The position numbers were made by a program, and so were the translations under genes. The notes beneath the pieces were generated by a model, which saw only the letters and a program-made list of their open reading frames with translations, was not told the DNA's origin and did no database searches. Of a DNA stretch of 64,000 nt, positions 24,165 to 33,062 are shown piece after piece. This DNA is from Asticcacaulis sp. AND118. GTDB lineage: Bacteria; Pseudomonadota; Alphaproteobacteria; Caulobacterales; Caulobacteraceae. The stretch is taken from positions 659,001 through 723,000 of the forward strand of contig NZ_CP084911.1 in assembly GCF_020535245.1 (NCBI RefSeq), read 5' to 3'. How positions within the stretch are numbered: the first letter of the stretch is position 1; every line of letters starts with the position of its first letter.

Positions 24165-26969
24165 ATGGACATGCACACAACAGGGGCTCAAAAGGCTCAT
24201 CGCCGTCTGGCGCGTGGCGCTTCGATCATCGCGTTGCTGGCTCTGGCAGCGCCCGTTATGGCGCAGGAGGCCGCGCCTGTGGCCAATGAGGAGCTGGTCG
24301 AAGTCGTGGTCACCGGCTTTCGCGGCGCGCTGCAAAGCGCCATCCGCACCAAGCGCAACGAAAGCGGTGTGGTCGACGCCATCAAAGCCGAGGACATCGC
24401 CGACTTCCCCGATCTGAACCTCGCCGAGTCGCTGCAACGCATTCCCGGCGTCGCCATCACCCGCGCCAATGGCGAGGGCCGTCAGATTTCGGTGCGCGGT
24501 CTGGGCTCCGAATATACCCGTGTCCGCGTCAACGGTATGGAAGCCATCGCCACCACGGGCGGCACGGTCAATTCCGGCGGCACCAACCGCACGCGCGGTT
24601 TCGACTTCAACATGTTTGCGTCGGAACTGTTCAACTCCTTGAGCGTGCGCAAGACGGCCTCCGCCGATGTCGAAGAAGGCTCGCTGGGCGCAACCGTCGA
24701 TCTGCAAACCGCCCGTCCGTTCGATTATCGCGACGACCAGTTCGTCATGTCGGCTCAGGCCAGCTACAACGATCTGGCCCGCGACGTGCAGCCCCGCTTC
24801 ACCCTGATGGGCAGCAAGCGCTGGGCCGACGGCAAGCTGGGGGCGTTATTCTCCGTCGCCTATGAGAAGCGTCATATCCTCGAAGAGGGTGCGAACATCA
24901 CGCGCTGGAGCGCCGGCGGGGCCAATGGCGGCTTCAACACGGCTTCGACGATCAACGGTTACACCATCGCCCAGATCAACGACGCCAGCGCGACGACCGG
25001 CCTTTTCCATCCGCGCCTGCCGTCCTATGTCAGCTACGACATCCATACCGAACGTCTGGGGATCACCGGCTCGTTCCAGATGCGTCCCGGCGACAAGACG
25101 CTGCTCACCTTCGACGTCCTCTATTCCGACGTGAAAACGACGCGCGGCGAGCATCAGCTTCAGGCCATCGGCCTCAGCCGCAGCGGCGTGGGTAAGCCGC
25201 AGACCGTCATTAAGAGCGGTACGGTCGAAGGCCGAAACATCGTTCAGGCGGTGATGGACAATGTCGACATGCGCACCCAGACCGCCTGGGACGAGATGGA
25301 GACCGAGTTCACGCAATATACCCTGACCGTGACGCACGATTTCACCAACAAATTGCGCGGCGGCTTTATCGGCGGCCATTCGCAGTCGGAGTTTTCCAAC
25401 CCCGTCTCGACCATCATCACCTTTGATCGCGCCAATACGCTGGGCTACAGCTACGACTTCCGCTCGCGCATGCCGGCGATCACTCTGGGCTTCGATGCCA
25501 CCAACCCCGCCAACTGGGCGATGACCAACGGCAGCTCGGAAGTGCGTATCCGTCCGAACTTCGTCACCAATGCCTTCGCCAACGCCAAGGCCTATCTGGA
25601 ATACGAGGTGAACGACAATCTTACGCTCAAGGGCGGCATCGACTACCGCAAGTTCACCTTCGACTCGCGCGGCTACTACCGGATCAGCGAGACGCGCACC
25701 GACACCCTGTCGCCGGCCGATCTGGCGGCGGTGTCCACGGTCTTCTCCGGCTTCGGGCGTAATCTCGACGCCCCGGCCGGCAACGCTACGGCGTGGCTGG
25801 CGCCTGACCTGCAAAAATTCGCCGACAAGTATCAGATCTACTGCAATTGCGGCATCTACGCCTTGACCGGCACCGAGAACTCTTCGGCGCGCGGTCAGTG
25901 GATCAAGGTCCGTGAAGCCGATACCGGCGTCTATCTGCAGGCCGATTTCCGCTTTACCGCCTTCGGCCTGCCGTGGCGCGGCGATGCGGGCATCCGCCAC
26001 GTCAAGACCGATCAGTGGTCCTCCGGCTATGCCGCCACCGGTTCGGGCGCCAATCTCAAGATCGAAATGGTCGAAGCCGAGCGTTCGTACGACATGAACC
26101 TGCCGTCGGCCAATTTCGCCGCCGACCTGACCGACGATGTGGTCTTCCGCATCAGCGCCGCCGAAACCATCGCGCGTCCGTCGATCTCCGGCCTGACGCC
26201 GGGGGGTGATGTCTCGATCCAGGGCTCGAACTTCTCCTATTCGCGCGGGAATCCGGACATCAAGCCGACCAAGTCGAAAAACCTCGACCTGTCGCTGGAA
26301 TGGTATCCCGCCCTGAATTCACTCTATGCCGCTGGGTTCTTCTACAAGAAGATCGACACCTTCGTGCAGACCGTAGTCGAACGCATTCCTTTCAACCAAC
26401 TCGGTCTGCCGCTGTCGCTGCTGACCCCGACCAATACCTCGCCGAGCGAAATCTTCAACGTCAGCCAGCCGTTCAACAGCCCCGGCGGCGAGTTGAAGGG
26501 CTTTGAAGTCAACGCCCAGCAGCAACTCGACTTCCTGCCGGGTTTCTGGGCCCATTTCGGGGTGCTGGCCAACTATACCTATGTCGACTCCAGCATCGAC
26601 TACCTGACCTCGACGGCGGCCAATGCCGCGGTCGTCAACCAGACCCTCATCGGCCTGTCGAAGAATGCGGCGAACTTCACCCTCTATTATGAGACCGAGA
26701 AGTTCTCGGTGCGTGGGTCCGTGGCCTATCGCGAAGGCTATCTGACGGCGGTTCCGGCCGCTGACGGCAACAGCGTCGCCGGCACCAATGAGACGACCAA
26801 TTTCGATATGCAGGCGTCGTATAACCTGACGCCCAGACTGAAGCTAAGCCTTGAAGGCATCAACCTGACCGACGCGTTCAACGATCAGTATGTCGATGCC
26901 TCCAACCGCCTGAACGTTCGCTCTCACACCGGACGCCAGTTTTTCCTGAGCGCGAGGTACAGCTTCTGA
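24165..26969 (+). CDS. TonB-dependent receptor (glycan type, no STN domain)
   Basis: 934 residues. A signal peptide (ASIIALLALAAPVMAQ, about 19-36) is followed by a TonB-box-like ELVEVVVTG and a plug (SGVVDAIKAEDIADFPDLNLAESLQRIPGVAITR... RVRVNGMEA). The beta-barrel ends FFLSARYSF with the terminal aromatic residue needed for outer-membrane assembly. The IKAEDIADFPDLNLAESLQRIPGV signature belongs to the large receptor group that in Caulobacter and Xanthomonas imports plant oligosaccharides. AAGGA precedes the ATG. It is divergent from the methyltransferase and followed by a strong terminator, so it forms a single-gene unit. The ligand is unknown. Confidence 0.93.
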   Translation: MDMHTTGAQKAHRRLARGASIIALLALAAPVMAQEAAPVANEELVEVVVTGFRGALQSAIRTKRNESGVVDAIKAEDIADFPDLNLAESLQRIPGVAITRANGEGRQISVRGLGSEYTRVRVNGMEAIATTGGTVNSGGTNRTRGFDFNMFASELFNSLSVRKTASADVEEGSLGATVDLQTARPFDYRDDQFVMSAQASYNDLARDVQPRFTLMGSKRWADGKLGALFSVAYEKRHILEEGANITRWSAGGANGGFNTASTINGYTIAQINDASATTGLFHPRLPSYVSYDIHTERLGITGSFQMRPGDKTLLTFDVLYSDVKTTRGEHQLQAIGLSRSGVGKPQTVIKSGTVEGRNIVQAVMDNVDMRTQTAWDEMETEFTQYTLTVTHDFTNKLRGGFIGGHSQSEFSNPVSTIITFDRANTLGYSYDFRSRMPAITLGFDATNPANWAMTNGSSEVRIRPNFVTNAFANAKAYLEYEVNDNLTLKGGIDYRKFTFDSRGYYRISETRTDTLSPADLAAVSTVFSGFGRNLDAPAGNATAWLAPDLQKFADKYQIYCNCGIYALTGTENSSARGQWIKVREADTGVYLQADFRFTAFGLPWRGDAGIRHVKTDQWSSGYAATGSGANLKIEMVEAERSYDMNLPSANFAADLTDDVVFRISAAETIARPSISGLTPGGDVSIQGSNFSYSRGNPDIKPTKSKNLDLSLEWYPALNSLYAAGFFYKKIDTFVQTVVERIPFNQLGLPLSLLTPTNTSPSEIFNVSQPFNSPGGELKGFEVNAQQQLDFLPGFWAHFGVLANYTYVDSSIDYLTSTAANAAVVNQTLIGLSKNAANFTLYYETEKFSVRGSVAYREGYLTAVPAADGNSVAGTNETTNFDMQASYNLTPRLKLSLEGINLTDAFNDQYVDASNRLNVRSHTGRQFFLSARYSF

Positions 26970-27067
26970 TCTTCTACGTCGTCCGGCCGCTTCCCGTCCG
27001 GACGCCTCCCCGGCGTACCCCTGCGCCAAGCCGCCGTTCTTCTCCCCGGAGACCGGCTTCAACTCCA

Positions 27068-27107
27068 GGCACGGCTGCCGTCTTCCCGCAGCCGTGCCTT
27101 TTCTTTT
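27068..27107 (+). terminator. rho-independent terminator after TonB receptor
   Basis: GGCACGGCTGC (27068-27078) pairs perfectly with GCAGCCGTGCC (27088-27098) around a 9-base loop, followed directly by TTTTCTTTT. It ends the receptor transcript before the LysR gene. Confidence 0.9.
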
Positions 27108-27172
27108 CCGTTGCTTGTCAGAGGAGGGTGGGCTTGTTAGCCTCAGGTCAAACAATACGACCACAGGGAAGC

Positions 27173-28069
27173 ATGTTCGAACTCAGTCAGATCCGCTGCT
27201 TCGTTACTGCCGCCGAGGAACTGCACTTCGGACGGGCGGCGGCGCGGCTGAACATGACCCAACCACCACTCAGCCGTCAGATTCAGGTGCTGGAGCGTAT
27301 ATTAGGGGTGCCCCTATTTGAGCGCACCAGCCGCAGCGTCAAACTCACCCCCGCCGGGCGCGTCTTTCTGCCGGAGGCGCGGCGCATCGTCTGGCTGGCC
27401 GAAAGTGCGACTCTGGCTGCGCGCAAGGTGGCTCAGGGCGACGCCGGGCGTATCGGCATCGGCTTTACCGCGGTGTCGGGCTACAGCTTCCTGCCGCAGA
27501 TCGTGGCGCAGGCGCGGGCGCGCCTGCCCAATATCGAACTGGACCTGCGCGAAATGGTCTCGAACCAGCAGGTCGAAGCGCTGCAGACCGGCCTGATCGA
27601 CATCGGTTTCGTGCGGCAACCTCTCGACCGGCACGCGTTCGACAGTGAGCGCGTGGTGTCCGAGGGGCTGGTCGCGGCCTTGCCGTCGGGCGATGCGCGG
27701 CTGGTTATGGGCGAACTGACGTTGAGCGCCTTCGACGGCTCGCCGCTGATCATGTATTCGCGCGAAGGGGCCAGCTATTTCCACAACATGCTGATAAACC
27801 TGTTTGCGGAAGCCGATGTGCGTCCGGACTATGTGCAGCAGGTGACGCAGATACATTCCATGCTGGGCCTGGTGCGGGCTGGGCTGGGGGTGGCCATCGT
27901 GCCGCGCACGGCCATGGGGCTGCATTTTTCCGACGTGCACTACCGCGATATTGTCACGACACCAGAACAGCCGGTCGAGCTTTACATGGTCTGGCGGCGC
28001 GGCAACTCCAACCCGGCCCTGACGCCGGTGCGGGAATTGTGTACCGAGGTTGCGCCCAAGACGGTCTAA
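27173..28069 (+). CDS. LysR-family transcriptional regulator
   Basis: 298 residues from ATG 27173 with AGGGAAG just upstream. The N-terminal HTH is a textbook LysR type (MFELSQIRCFVTAAEELHFGRAAARLNMTQPPLSRQIQVLERILGVPLFER), close to the BenM/CatM/CbbR-like subgroup (ELHFGRAAARLNMTQPPLS). A two-lobed effector domain follows. It lies between a TonB receptor and the sugar-acid cassette. Its stop overlaps by four bases the stop of the convergent exported-protein gene. It may regulate the sugar-acid genes, perhaps through the GCATCGAT-type palindromes, but LysR sites are usually T-N11-A, so this is open. Confidence 0.9.
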   Translation: MFELSQIRCFVTAAEELHFGRAAARLNMTQPPLSRQIQVLERILGVPLFERTSRSVKLTPAGRVFLPEARRIVWLAESATLAARKVAQGDAGRIGIGFTAVSGYSFLPQIVAQARARLPNIELDLREMVSNQQVEALQTGLIDIGFVRQPLDRHAFDSERVVSEGLVAALPSGDARLVMGELTLSAFDGSPLIMYSREGASYFHNMLINLFAEADVRPDYVQQVTQIHSMLGLVRAGLGVAIVPRTAMGLHFSDVHYRDIVTTPEQPVELYMVWRRGNSNPALTPVRELCTEVAPKTV

Positions 28070-29919
28070 GCCCCGTCCCATGGATGCCGCAGGCTCGGCG
28101 CATTGACGTGTCTTTGCATGTCGAAGCGGATCGTCGCGCCACTGCCGGGGGCGAGGTCGAGCGTCACCTGATTGCGATTCAGAGGCTTGGTCTCGCCGTT
28201 GACCGTCATGCCGGTGAAGCGGTGTTCGCCATAGCCGCCGGCCTGTATCGTCACTGTGCGCGCCCGGAAGGGGTGGGTGTTGACCAGCGTCACGGTCGTG
28301 GTCGTGTCGCTCAGTTCGCTGACCAGCGCCGCCACGTCTTCGGGGATGCCGGCGCGGCGCTTCACCGGATCGAAATAGCGCAGGCGGGCATAGAGCAAAG
28401 CACCGCCCTGGGGGGCAGACGTCTTCGACCAGGTCGGGCGCGCGATATGGATAGCCCCGCACATCAGATGCAGCAACGGCGTCACCGTCACCGGATTGAA
28501 CTTCAACATGGCGTCGGCGAGGCGGGTGTCCCTGGTCGTCGTGTCGTTCGCCACGGCCTCCATTTTGCGGCGCACCGCATCGAGATTGTCGCGCAACGCG
28601 GTTACCGGATAGTTTGAATTTTTGCCCGCAAGATATTGAATCCACGGATGGTTCGTGTCGGCGCGTTGATAGTCGTCGTCGCGCATCGACATGTACCAGA
28701 TGTCGAGCCCGTTGGTGCGATAGGGACCGGGCCTGTAGCCGTACCAGCCGTCCTTGCCGTACATGGTCGGGGTGTGCGATACGCCGTCGATTATCTGCGC
28801 CTGCGCATTGATGGCGGCGTTCTGATCGCGCCAGACCTGAAGGTATTTGTCATCGCCGGTCAGCAGGTAGGCGTTGAGGAAGGCGACGATCGACCGCGGC
28901 ACGCGGTTGCGGTCCTCGCGCTTGCCCGTCACCGGGTCGATGGGCGAAAAACCCCAGCCATAGACATTGCCCCACCATGCCCTGCGCGGCCCGCCGATGC
29001 GACCTTTCAAGTCGACGTAGCTGGGCAGGATGTCGCCGTTCTTTTTGGCCCGATCGATCCATGCGTCGAGATAGGTGGTGATCCAGTTGCGGTACTTGCG
29101 CTCGCCTGAGATCATGTAGGCGTTCATGACCAGACTGGTCGCCTGAAGGTTTAAGGGGCTGTCGCCGACCACATCCGTGTAATCGACATAGTGGTCGAGC
29201 GTCTCCTGATAGGTCGACTCGCCGTGCTCCATGAAAAAGCCCGTCGGATCGAACGGATCGCCGGCCCAGTCGAGGGCCGTGGCCTTGCGCAGCAACGGGC
29301 CTTTCGAGCCGTTGATCATCGAGCGGATGATCCTGCGCTTCGGGTCGTAGTTGGGCGCGCTCCTGTCTTCGCCGGTATAGAAGCCGGAGAAGCGATAGGC
29401 GCGTTCCTGAATCATCGGGTCGTGCGGATCGGACAGGCCCATCAGATTGAACACCGACAGCCCTTCGGACAGGTGCTGCCAGTCGTTCATCACCGGAAAT
29501 TCGCGGTAATACATGCCGTCGCGGGCAATCGGCGTTTCGATCGTTTTCGCTTCGGTATATTGCTTTAGATGTCCTTCCCAGGCCTTGCGATAGAGGTCTC
29601 GCACCTTATCCGAGCCACCCAGCGCGTGCAGGTGCGGCCAGTCGTTGCAGTTTTCGATGGCGTCGTCCGGCCCGTCATTGGCGCCCCAGCGCTCGAAGCA
29701 CTGGAAATAGCCGCGCTCATCGAAATAGCGGTTGTAGAAGACCTCCGCCGCCTCGCTTTGCACACGCAGGGCCTCGCGTTGCAGCAGCGCCCATTCCGGC
29801 GGAGCCATGGGGGTGGTGACGGCCCAGTCCGAGGTCGGATCGGCGGCGCGGGACGCCAGCGGCAGTGTGCTGAAAGCGGCCGTGCTGCTGGCGCAAAGGA
29901 GAAACTGGCGGCGGTTCAT
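28066..29919 (-). CDS. TAT-exported protein of unrecognised family, sugar-acid cassette
   Basis: 617 residues starting MNRRQFLLCASSTAAFSTLPLASRAA, a twin-arginine signal. I do not recognise the family. The mature part is rich in aromatic and acidic residues and in helix pairs such as LNLQATSLVMNAYMISGERKY and VAFLNAYLLTGDDKYLQVW. These read like the paired helices of an (alpha/alpha) toroid, the fold of many glycosidases and polysaccharide lyases. The last 130 residues look beta-rich (TTTTVTLVNTHPFRARTVTI), as in the beta-sandwich closing such enzymes. Its start overlaps the transporter stop by one base (TGATG), so the two are coupled. With dehydratase KdgD divergent, a role in releasing or preparing a uronic or aldaric acid outside the cytoplasm is a fair inference. 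Confidence 0.6.
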   Translation of the reverse strand: MNRRQFLLCASSTAAFSTLPLASRAADPTSDWAVTTPMAPPEWALLQREALRVQSEAAEVFYNRYFDERGYFQCFERWGANDGPDDAIENCNDWPHLHALGGSDKVRDLYRKAWEGHLKQYTEAKTIETPIARDGMYYREFPVMNDWQHLSEGLSVFNLMGLSDPHDPMIQERAYRFSGFYTGEDRSAPNYDPKRRIIRSMINGSKGPLLRKATALDWAGDPFDPTGFFMEHGESTYQETLDHYVDYTDVVGDSPLNLQATSLVMNAYMISGERKYRNWITTYLDAWIDRAKKNGDILPSYVDLKGRIGGPRRAWWGNVYGWGFSPIDPVTGKREDRNRVPRSIVAFLNAYLLTGDDKYLQVWRDQNAAINAQAQIIDGVSHTPTMYGKDGWYGYRPGPYRTNGLDIWYMSMRDDDYQRADTNHPWIQYLAGKNSNYPVTALRDNLDAVRRKMEAVANDTTTRDTRLADAMLKFNPVTVTPLLHLMCGAIHIARPTWSKTSAPQGGALLYARLRYFDPVKRRAGIPEDVAALVSELSDTTTTVTLVNTHPFRARTVTIQAGGYGEHRFTGMTVNGETKPLNRNQVTLDLAPGSGATIRFDMQRHVNAPSLRHPWDGA

Positions 29920-31274
29920 CAGTCGAGCTTCAGTCTTTCGATCTTGCCGGTGATCAGGCCGAAGGCCAGCAGGGTGACGATGCAGTGGAGGCCGACATAG
30001 ATCAAGGCGCCGTCGAATGATCCCGTCATGGCCACGATATAGCCGATGACGATGGGGGTGACGATGCCGGCGGTGTTGCCGAACATGTTGAACACGCCAC
30101 CGGCCAGCCCGATATAGTCGCGCGGCGCGACGTCCGACACCACGGCCCAGCCCAGAGACGCGACGCCTTTACCGAAGAAGGCGATGGCCATGAGGGTGAT
30201 GACCAGCCATTCCTGATCGACATAGGCGCAGGCGATGATGGCGAGAGCCAGCGTCATGCCGACGAAGATCGGCACCTTGCGCGAGCGGCTGACATTGCCG
30301 GACTTTTTCAGCAGATAGTCTGACAGGAAGCCGCCGACCAGTCCGCCGATAAAGCCGCACAGGGCCGGGGCGGCGGCAGCGAAGCCCGCCTGCACGATGT
30401 TCAACCCGCGTTCCTTGACCAGATAGATGGGGAACCAGGTTACGAAGAAGTAAGTCAGGACGTTGATGCAGTACTGCGCCAGATAGATGCCGACCAGCAT
30501 GCGGTTGGTCAGCAATACCTTGAGGCGCACGAAGCTGAATCCGCTCTTGTCACCCTTTTCTGTCGTTTGGGGCCTTGCCTCCATGCTGACCGCGCCGCCG
30601 TCCTTCATCACGGCCAGTTCACCGGCATTGACCCACGGGTGGTTTTCCGGGCTGGAGATGAATTTGGCGAAGAAAAACGCGGCGACGAGGCCCAGCGCGC
30701 CCATGAACCAGAAGACCATGCGCCAGCCGTGTGCGTGGACCAGCCACGACATCAGCGGGGCGAAGGCGACCAGCGCGAAATACTGCGCCGAGTTGAAGAT
30801 GGCCGAGGCGGTGCCGCGCTCGGACGCCGGGAACCACGCCGCAACGATCCGCGCATTGCCGGGGAAGGAGGGCGCTTCGGCAAGGCCGACAAGGAAACGC
30901 AGCACGAACAGCGAGCCGACGATCGACAGGCCACCGATAAAACCGACAAAGCCCTGAAACGCCGTGAAGATCGACCACAGGGCGATGGCACCGACATAAA
31001 CGCGCTTGACCCCGAAGCGGTCCAGCAACGCCCCGCCCGGGATCTGCGCGGCGACATAGGCCCAACCGAAGGCCGAGAGGATAAAGCCCATATGGACAGG
31101 ACTGAGGCCCAGCGCTTCCGATGCCGCAGAGCCGGCGATGGAAAAGGTCGACCGGTCAGCATAGTTGATCGTCGTGATGATAAAAAGAAAGACGATCAGT
31201 GCGTAGCGGACATGACTGGGTTTTGCGGAAGCCACCGCCGTGGGTGCGGCGGGCCGCGAGGCGCTGTCGGGCAT
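29919..31274 (-). CDS. MFS transporter for hexuronate or glucarate (GudP/ExuT type)
   Basis: 451 residues with twelve predicted membrane helices. The opening TTINYADRSTFSIAG and the motif GALLDRFGVKRVY between helices 2 and 3 are typical of the anion:cation symporter branch of the major facilitator superfamily (GudP, GarP, ExuT), which imports glucarate, galactarate or hexuronates with protons. It is translated just before, and coupled to, the exported unknown protein. The divergent gene encodes the dehydratase of the glucarate pathway, which supports an aldarate or uronate substrate. GAGAG precedes the ATG. Confidence 0.88.
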   Translation of the reverse strand: MPDSASRPAAPTAVASAKPSHVRYALIVFLFIITTINYADRSTFSIAGSAASEALGLSPVHMGFILSAFGWAYVAAQIPGGALLDRFGVKRVYVGAIALWSIFTAFQGFVGFIGGLSIVGSLFVLRFLVGLAEAPSFPGNARIVAAWFPASERGTASAIFNSAQYFALVAFAPLMSWLVHAHGWRMVFWFMGALGLVAAFFFAKFISSPENHPWVNAGELAVMKDGGAVSMEARPQTTEKGDKSGFSFVRLKVLLTNRMLVGIYLAQYCINVLTYFFVTWFPIYLVKERGLNIVQAGFAAAAPALCGFIGGLVGGFLSDYLLKKSGNVSRSRKVPIFVGMTLALAIIACAYVDQEWLVITLMAIAFFGKGVASLGWAVVSDVAPRDYIGLAGGVFNMFGNTAGIVTPIVIGYIVAMTGSFDGALIYVGLHCIVTLLAFGLITGKIERLKLD

Positions 31275-31551
31275 GTTTCACTCTCTGTATTCATTCAGCT
31301 CGTGTATCGCTGACCTTTGGTCCTGCGCACCGGGCGGGTTTTATTAATGACAGTTACGCATAGTTTTCACGCCTTTGGGAGGGTTTGATTGCGCCGTTCA
31401 TTGCGTTCCACGCATCGATCGATGCCGCCTTTGGCTTGGACCGTGACAAGGCTTATGGCTAGCGTCTGAGCATCGGGATGTGCAGCGGGCGCAAAGACGC
31501 TATGACTATGCCATCCGCATCAAAAAAAGTGACGAATACACGGAGGTCTTC
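31275..31551. promoter_or_regulatory. divergent promoter region with 14-bp perfect palindrome
   Basis: A gap of 277 bases between the divergent transporter and dehydratase genes, which must hold both promoters. GCATCGATCGATGC at 31412-31425 is a perfect palindrome near the middle. It matches the core of the repeat at 24043-24058 in 12 of 14 positions and is the best candidate operator. No coding frame in the gap is convincing. Confidence 0.5.
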
Positions 31552-32490
31552 ATGGCTGGTATCGGCCCCAAGGAAATGGCGCAAACGATTGGCACGGGCC
31601 TCCTGTCTTTCCCCGTCACGCATTTCGATGCGGAAAACCGCTTTGACGAGACCCCTTACCGCGAACACTGCGCCTGGATGCTGGAAAAGCCGCTGGCCGG
31701 CCTGTTTGCCGCGGGCGGCACGGGTGAGTTCTTCTCGCTCAGCCTGACCGAGGTGCGCGACGTGGTTGCGGCTGCCGTGGAAGAGACCAATGGCAAGGCG
31801 CCGGTCGTCGCTGGTTGCGGCTACGGCACGCAGATCGCCATCGAACTGGCGCAGTCGGCCGAACAGAGCGGCGCGGACGGCATCCTGCTGCTGCCGCCCT
31901 ATCTGATCAGCGGCAAGCAGGACGGGTTCGAAGCCCATATCGATGCCGTGTGCAAATCGACCAAGCTGGGCGTCATCGTCTATAACCGCGACAACGGCAT
32001 CATCGAGGATGAAGCTCTGGCCCGACTGTGCGACAACAATCCCAATCTGGTCGGTTATAAGGACGGGGTGGGCGATATCGAACTGATGACGCGTATCTAT
32101 ACGCGCCTCGGTGACCGCCTCACCTATATCGGCGGTTTGCCGACGGCGGAAACCTTCGCCGCGCCGTATCTCAAGCTGGGCGTGACCACCTATTCATCGG
32201 CCATCTTCAACTTCCTCCCCGATTGGGCGCTCGACTTCTACACCGCCGTGCGCGCCGAGGATCAGGCCGCCGTGCTGGCCGGTCTGCGCGATTTCGTCAT
32301 GCCGTACGTTGCGCTGCGCAACAAGGGCAAGGGCTACGCCGTCTCGATCGTCAAGGCCGGGATGCAGGCCATCGGCCGCTCCGCCGGGTCGGTGCGCACA
32401 CCGCTCAGCGACCTCAGCGAAGCGGAGGTCGAGGAACTGAGGGCCCTGATCGCCAGGGTCCAGCCTGCGGCTCTGAAGACCGCCGCCTGA
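31552..32490 (+). CDS. kdgD: 5-dehydro-4-deoxyglucarate dehydratase
   Basis: 312 residues of the dihydrodipicolinate synthase/N-acetylneuraminate lyase superfamily. The substrate-binding [14 protein letters not shown] and Schiff-base region [10 protein letters not shown] (Lys170) match the KdgD branch, as does the opening [14 protein letters not shown]. The enzyme removes water and carbon dioxide from 5-keto-4-deoxy-glucarate to give alpha-ketoglutarate semialdehyde, feeding the TCA cycle. ATG 31552 was chosen because GGAGGT lies 5-6 bases upstream and homologues begin close to this point; an ATG at 31480 has no ribosome site. The next step, a semialdehyde dehydrogenase, is not in the window. 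Confidence 0.9.
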   Translation: MAGIGPKEMAQTIGTGLLSFPVTHFDAENRFDETPYREHCAWMLEKPLAGLFAAGGTGEFFSLSLTEVRDVVAAAVEETNGKAPVVAGCGYGTQIAIELAQSAEQSGADGILLLPPYLISGKQDGFEAHIDAVCKSTKLGVIVYNRDNGIIEDEALARLCDNNPNLVGYKDGVGDIELMTRIYTRLGDRLTYIGGLPTAETFAAPYLKLGVTTYSSAIFNFLPDWALDFYTAVRAEDQAAVLAGLRDFVMPYVALRNKGKGYAVSIVKAGMQAIGRSAGSVRTPLSDLSEAEVEELRALIARVQPAALKTAA

Positions 32491-32503
32491 TAGAACTGCC
32501 GCG

Positions 32504-32925
32504 CCGCTGAATTACAAGAGCCTGTACCGTCATGCCGTCTATCCCGACGCGCCGGACGAAGCGGCGCAGAGGCCGCTGATTATCGGCAATATGCTGCGCG
32601 AGACGGCGGCCTTCATGCGCAACACCCTAATCGCTAATGATACAACATGGGACAACCTGCCCGACCGCATGGTGCTGAGGGCAGGGGCCACGGCGTGGCC
32701 GACCAGATGAGCCATAGGCTGATTCAGTTCGCCGCACCGGTAACCCGCAGACCGTCGAAATCCCGCAATGGCTGCCTTACGAACCGGAGCGCCGAGCGAC
32801 GGTGGTCTTCAATCGTCCTGCACATATCGAGGACGACCCGCGCGGCTGGGTTGTGGCGGCTATTCGCCGCCGTGCCCTATCTGAAGCCGGTGAACTCATT
32901 ACGGCTTTCCTTTTTTCACCGGGTA
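32504..32925 (+). pseudogene. C-terminal relic of a type-B carboxylesterase
   Basis: The DNA encodes the tail of a carboxylesterase (normally about 500 residues) spread over all three frames. It shows LYRHAVYPDAPDEAAQRPLI with IGNMLRETAAF in the first frame, then SHRLIQFA in a second. RTGNPQTVEIPQWLPYEP and VVFNRPAHIEDDPRGW follow in the third, and LFAAVPYLKP back in the second. A one-base loss near 32731-32736 splits the usual FA-RTGNP motif. The N-terminal 300 or more residues, including the catalytic Ser, are absent. It follows directly after the dehydratase gene, so an esterase was perhaps once part of the same cassette. Confidence 0.72.
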
Positions 32926-32959
32926 CGAAAGCGACGTGTGGCTATAACGCCGCACTCTC

Positions 32960-33038
32960 TGTAAGCGCTTACATTGAGGAATTGACAGCGCTGTTTTAAG
33001 CGCATACACAGCACAAAACGGCGCTGTAAGCGCTTACA
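32960..33038. promoter_or_regulatory. LacI-type operator cluster with promoter
   Basis: TGTAAGCGCTTACA, a perfect 14-base palindrome, occurs at 32960-32973 and again at 33025-33038. TTTAAGCGCATACA at 32995-33008 is a two-mismatch copy between them. Between the outer copies TTGACA (32982-32987) and TACACA (33005-33010) form a sigma-70-like promoter with a 17-base spacer, so the middle copy overlaps the -10 element. The CG-centred palindrome is the usual site of LacI-family proteins, and the LacI gene begins 24 bases after the last copy. This points to negative autoregulation and control of the receptor gene behind it. Confidence 0.82.
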
Positions 33039-33062
33039 TGAACCGTACAGGGTGCTATTTTT

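Noticed and set aside
24846-26000. Minus-strand open frame of about 384 codons inside the second TonB receptor
   Set aside because: Antisense shadow; the receptor frame is complete with signal peptide, plug and terminal aromatic residue.
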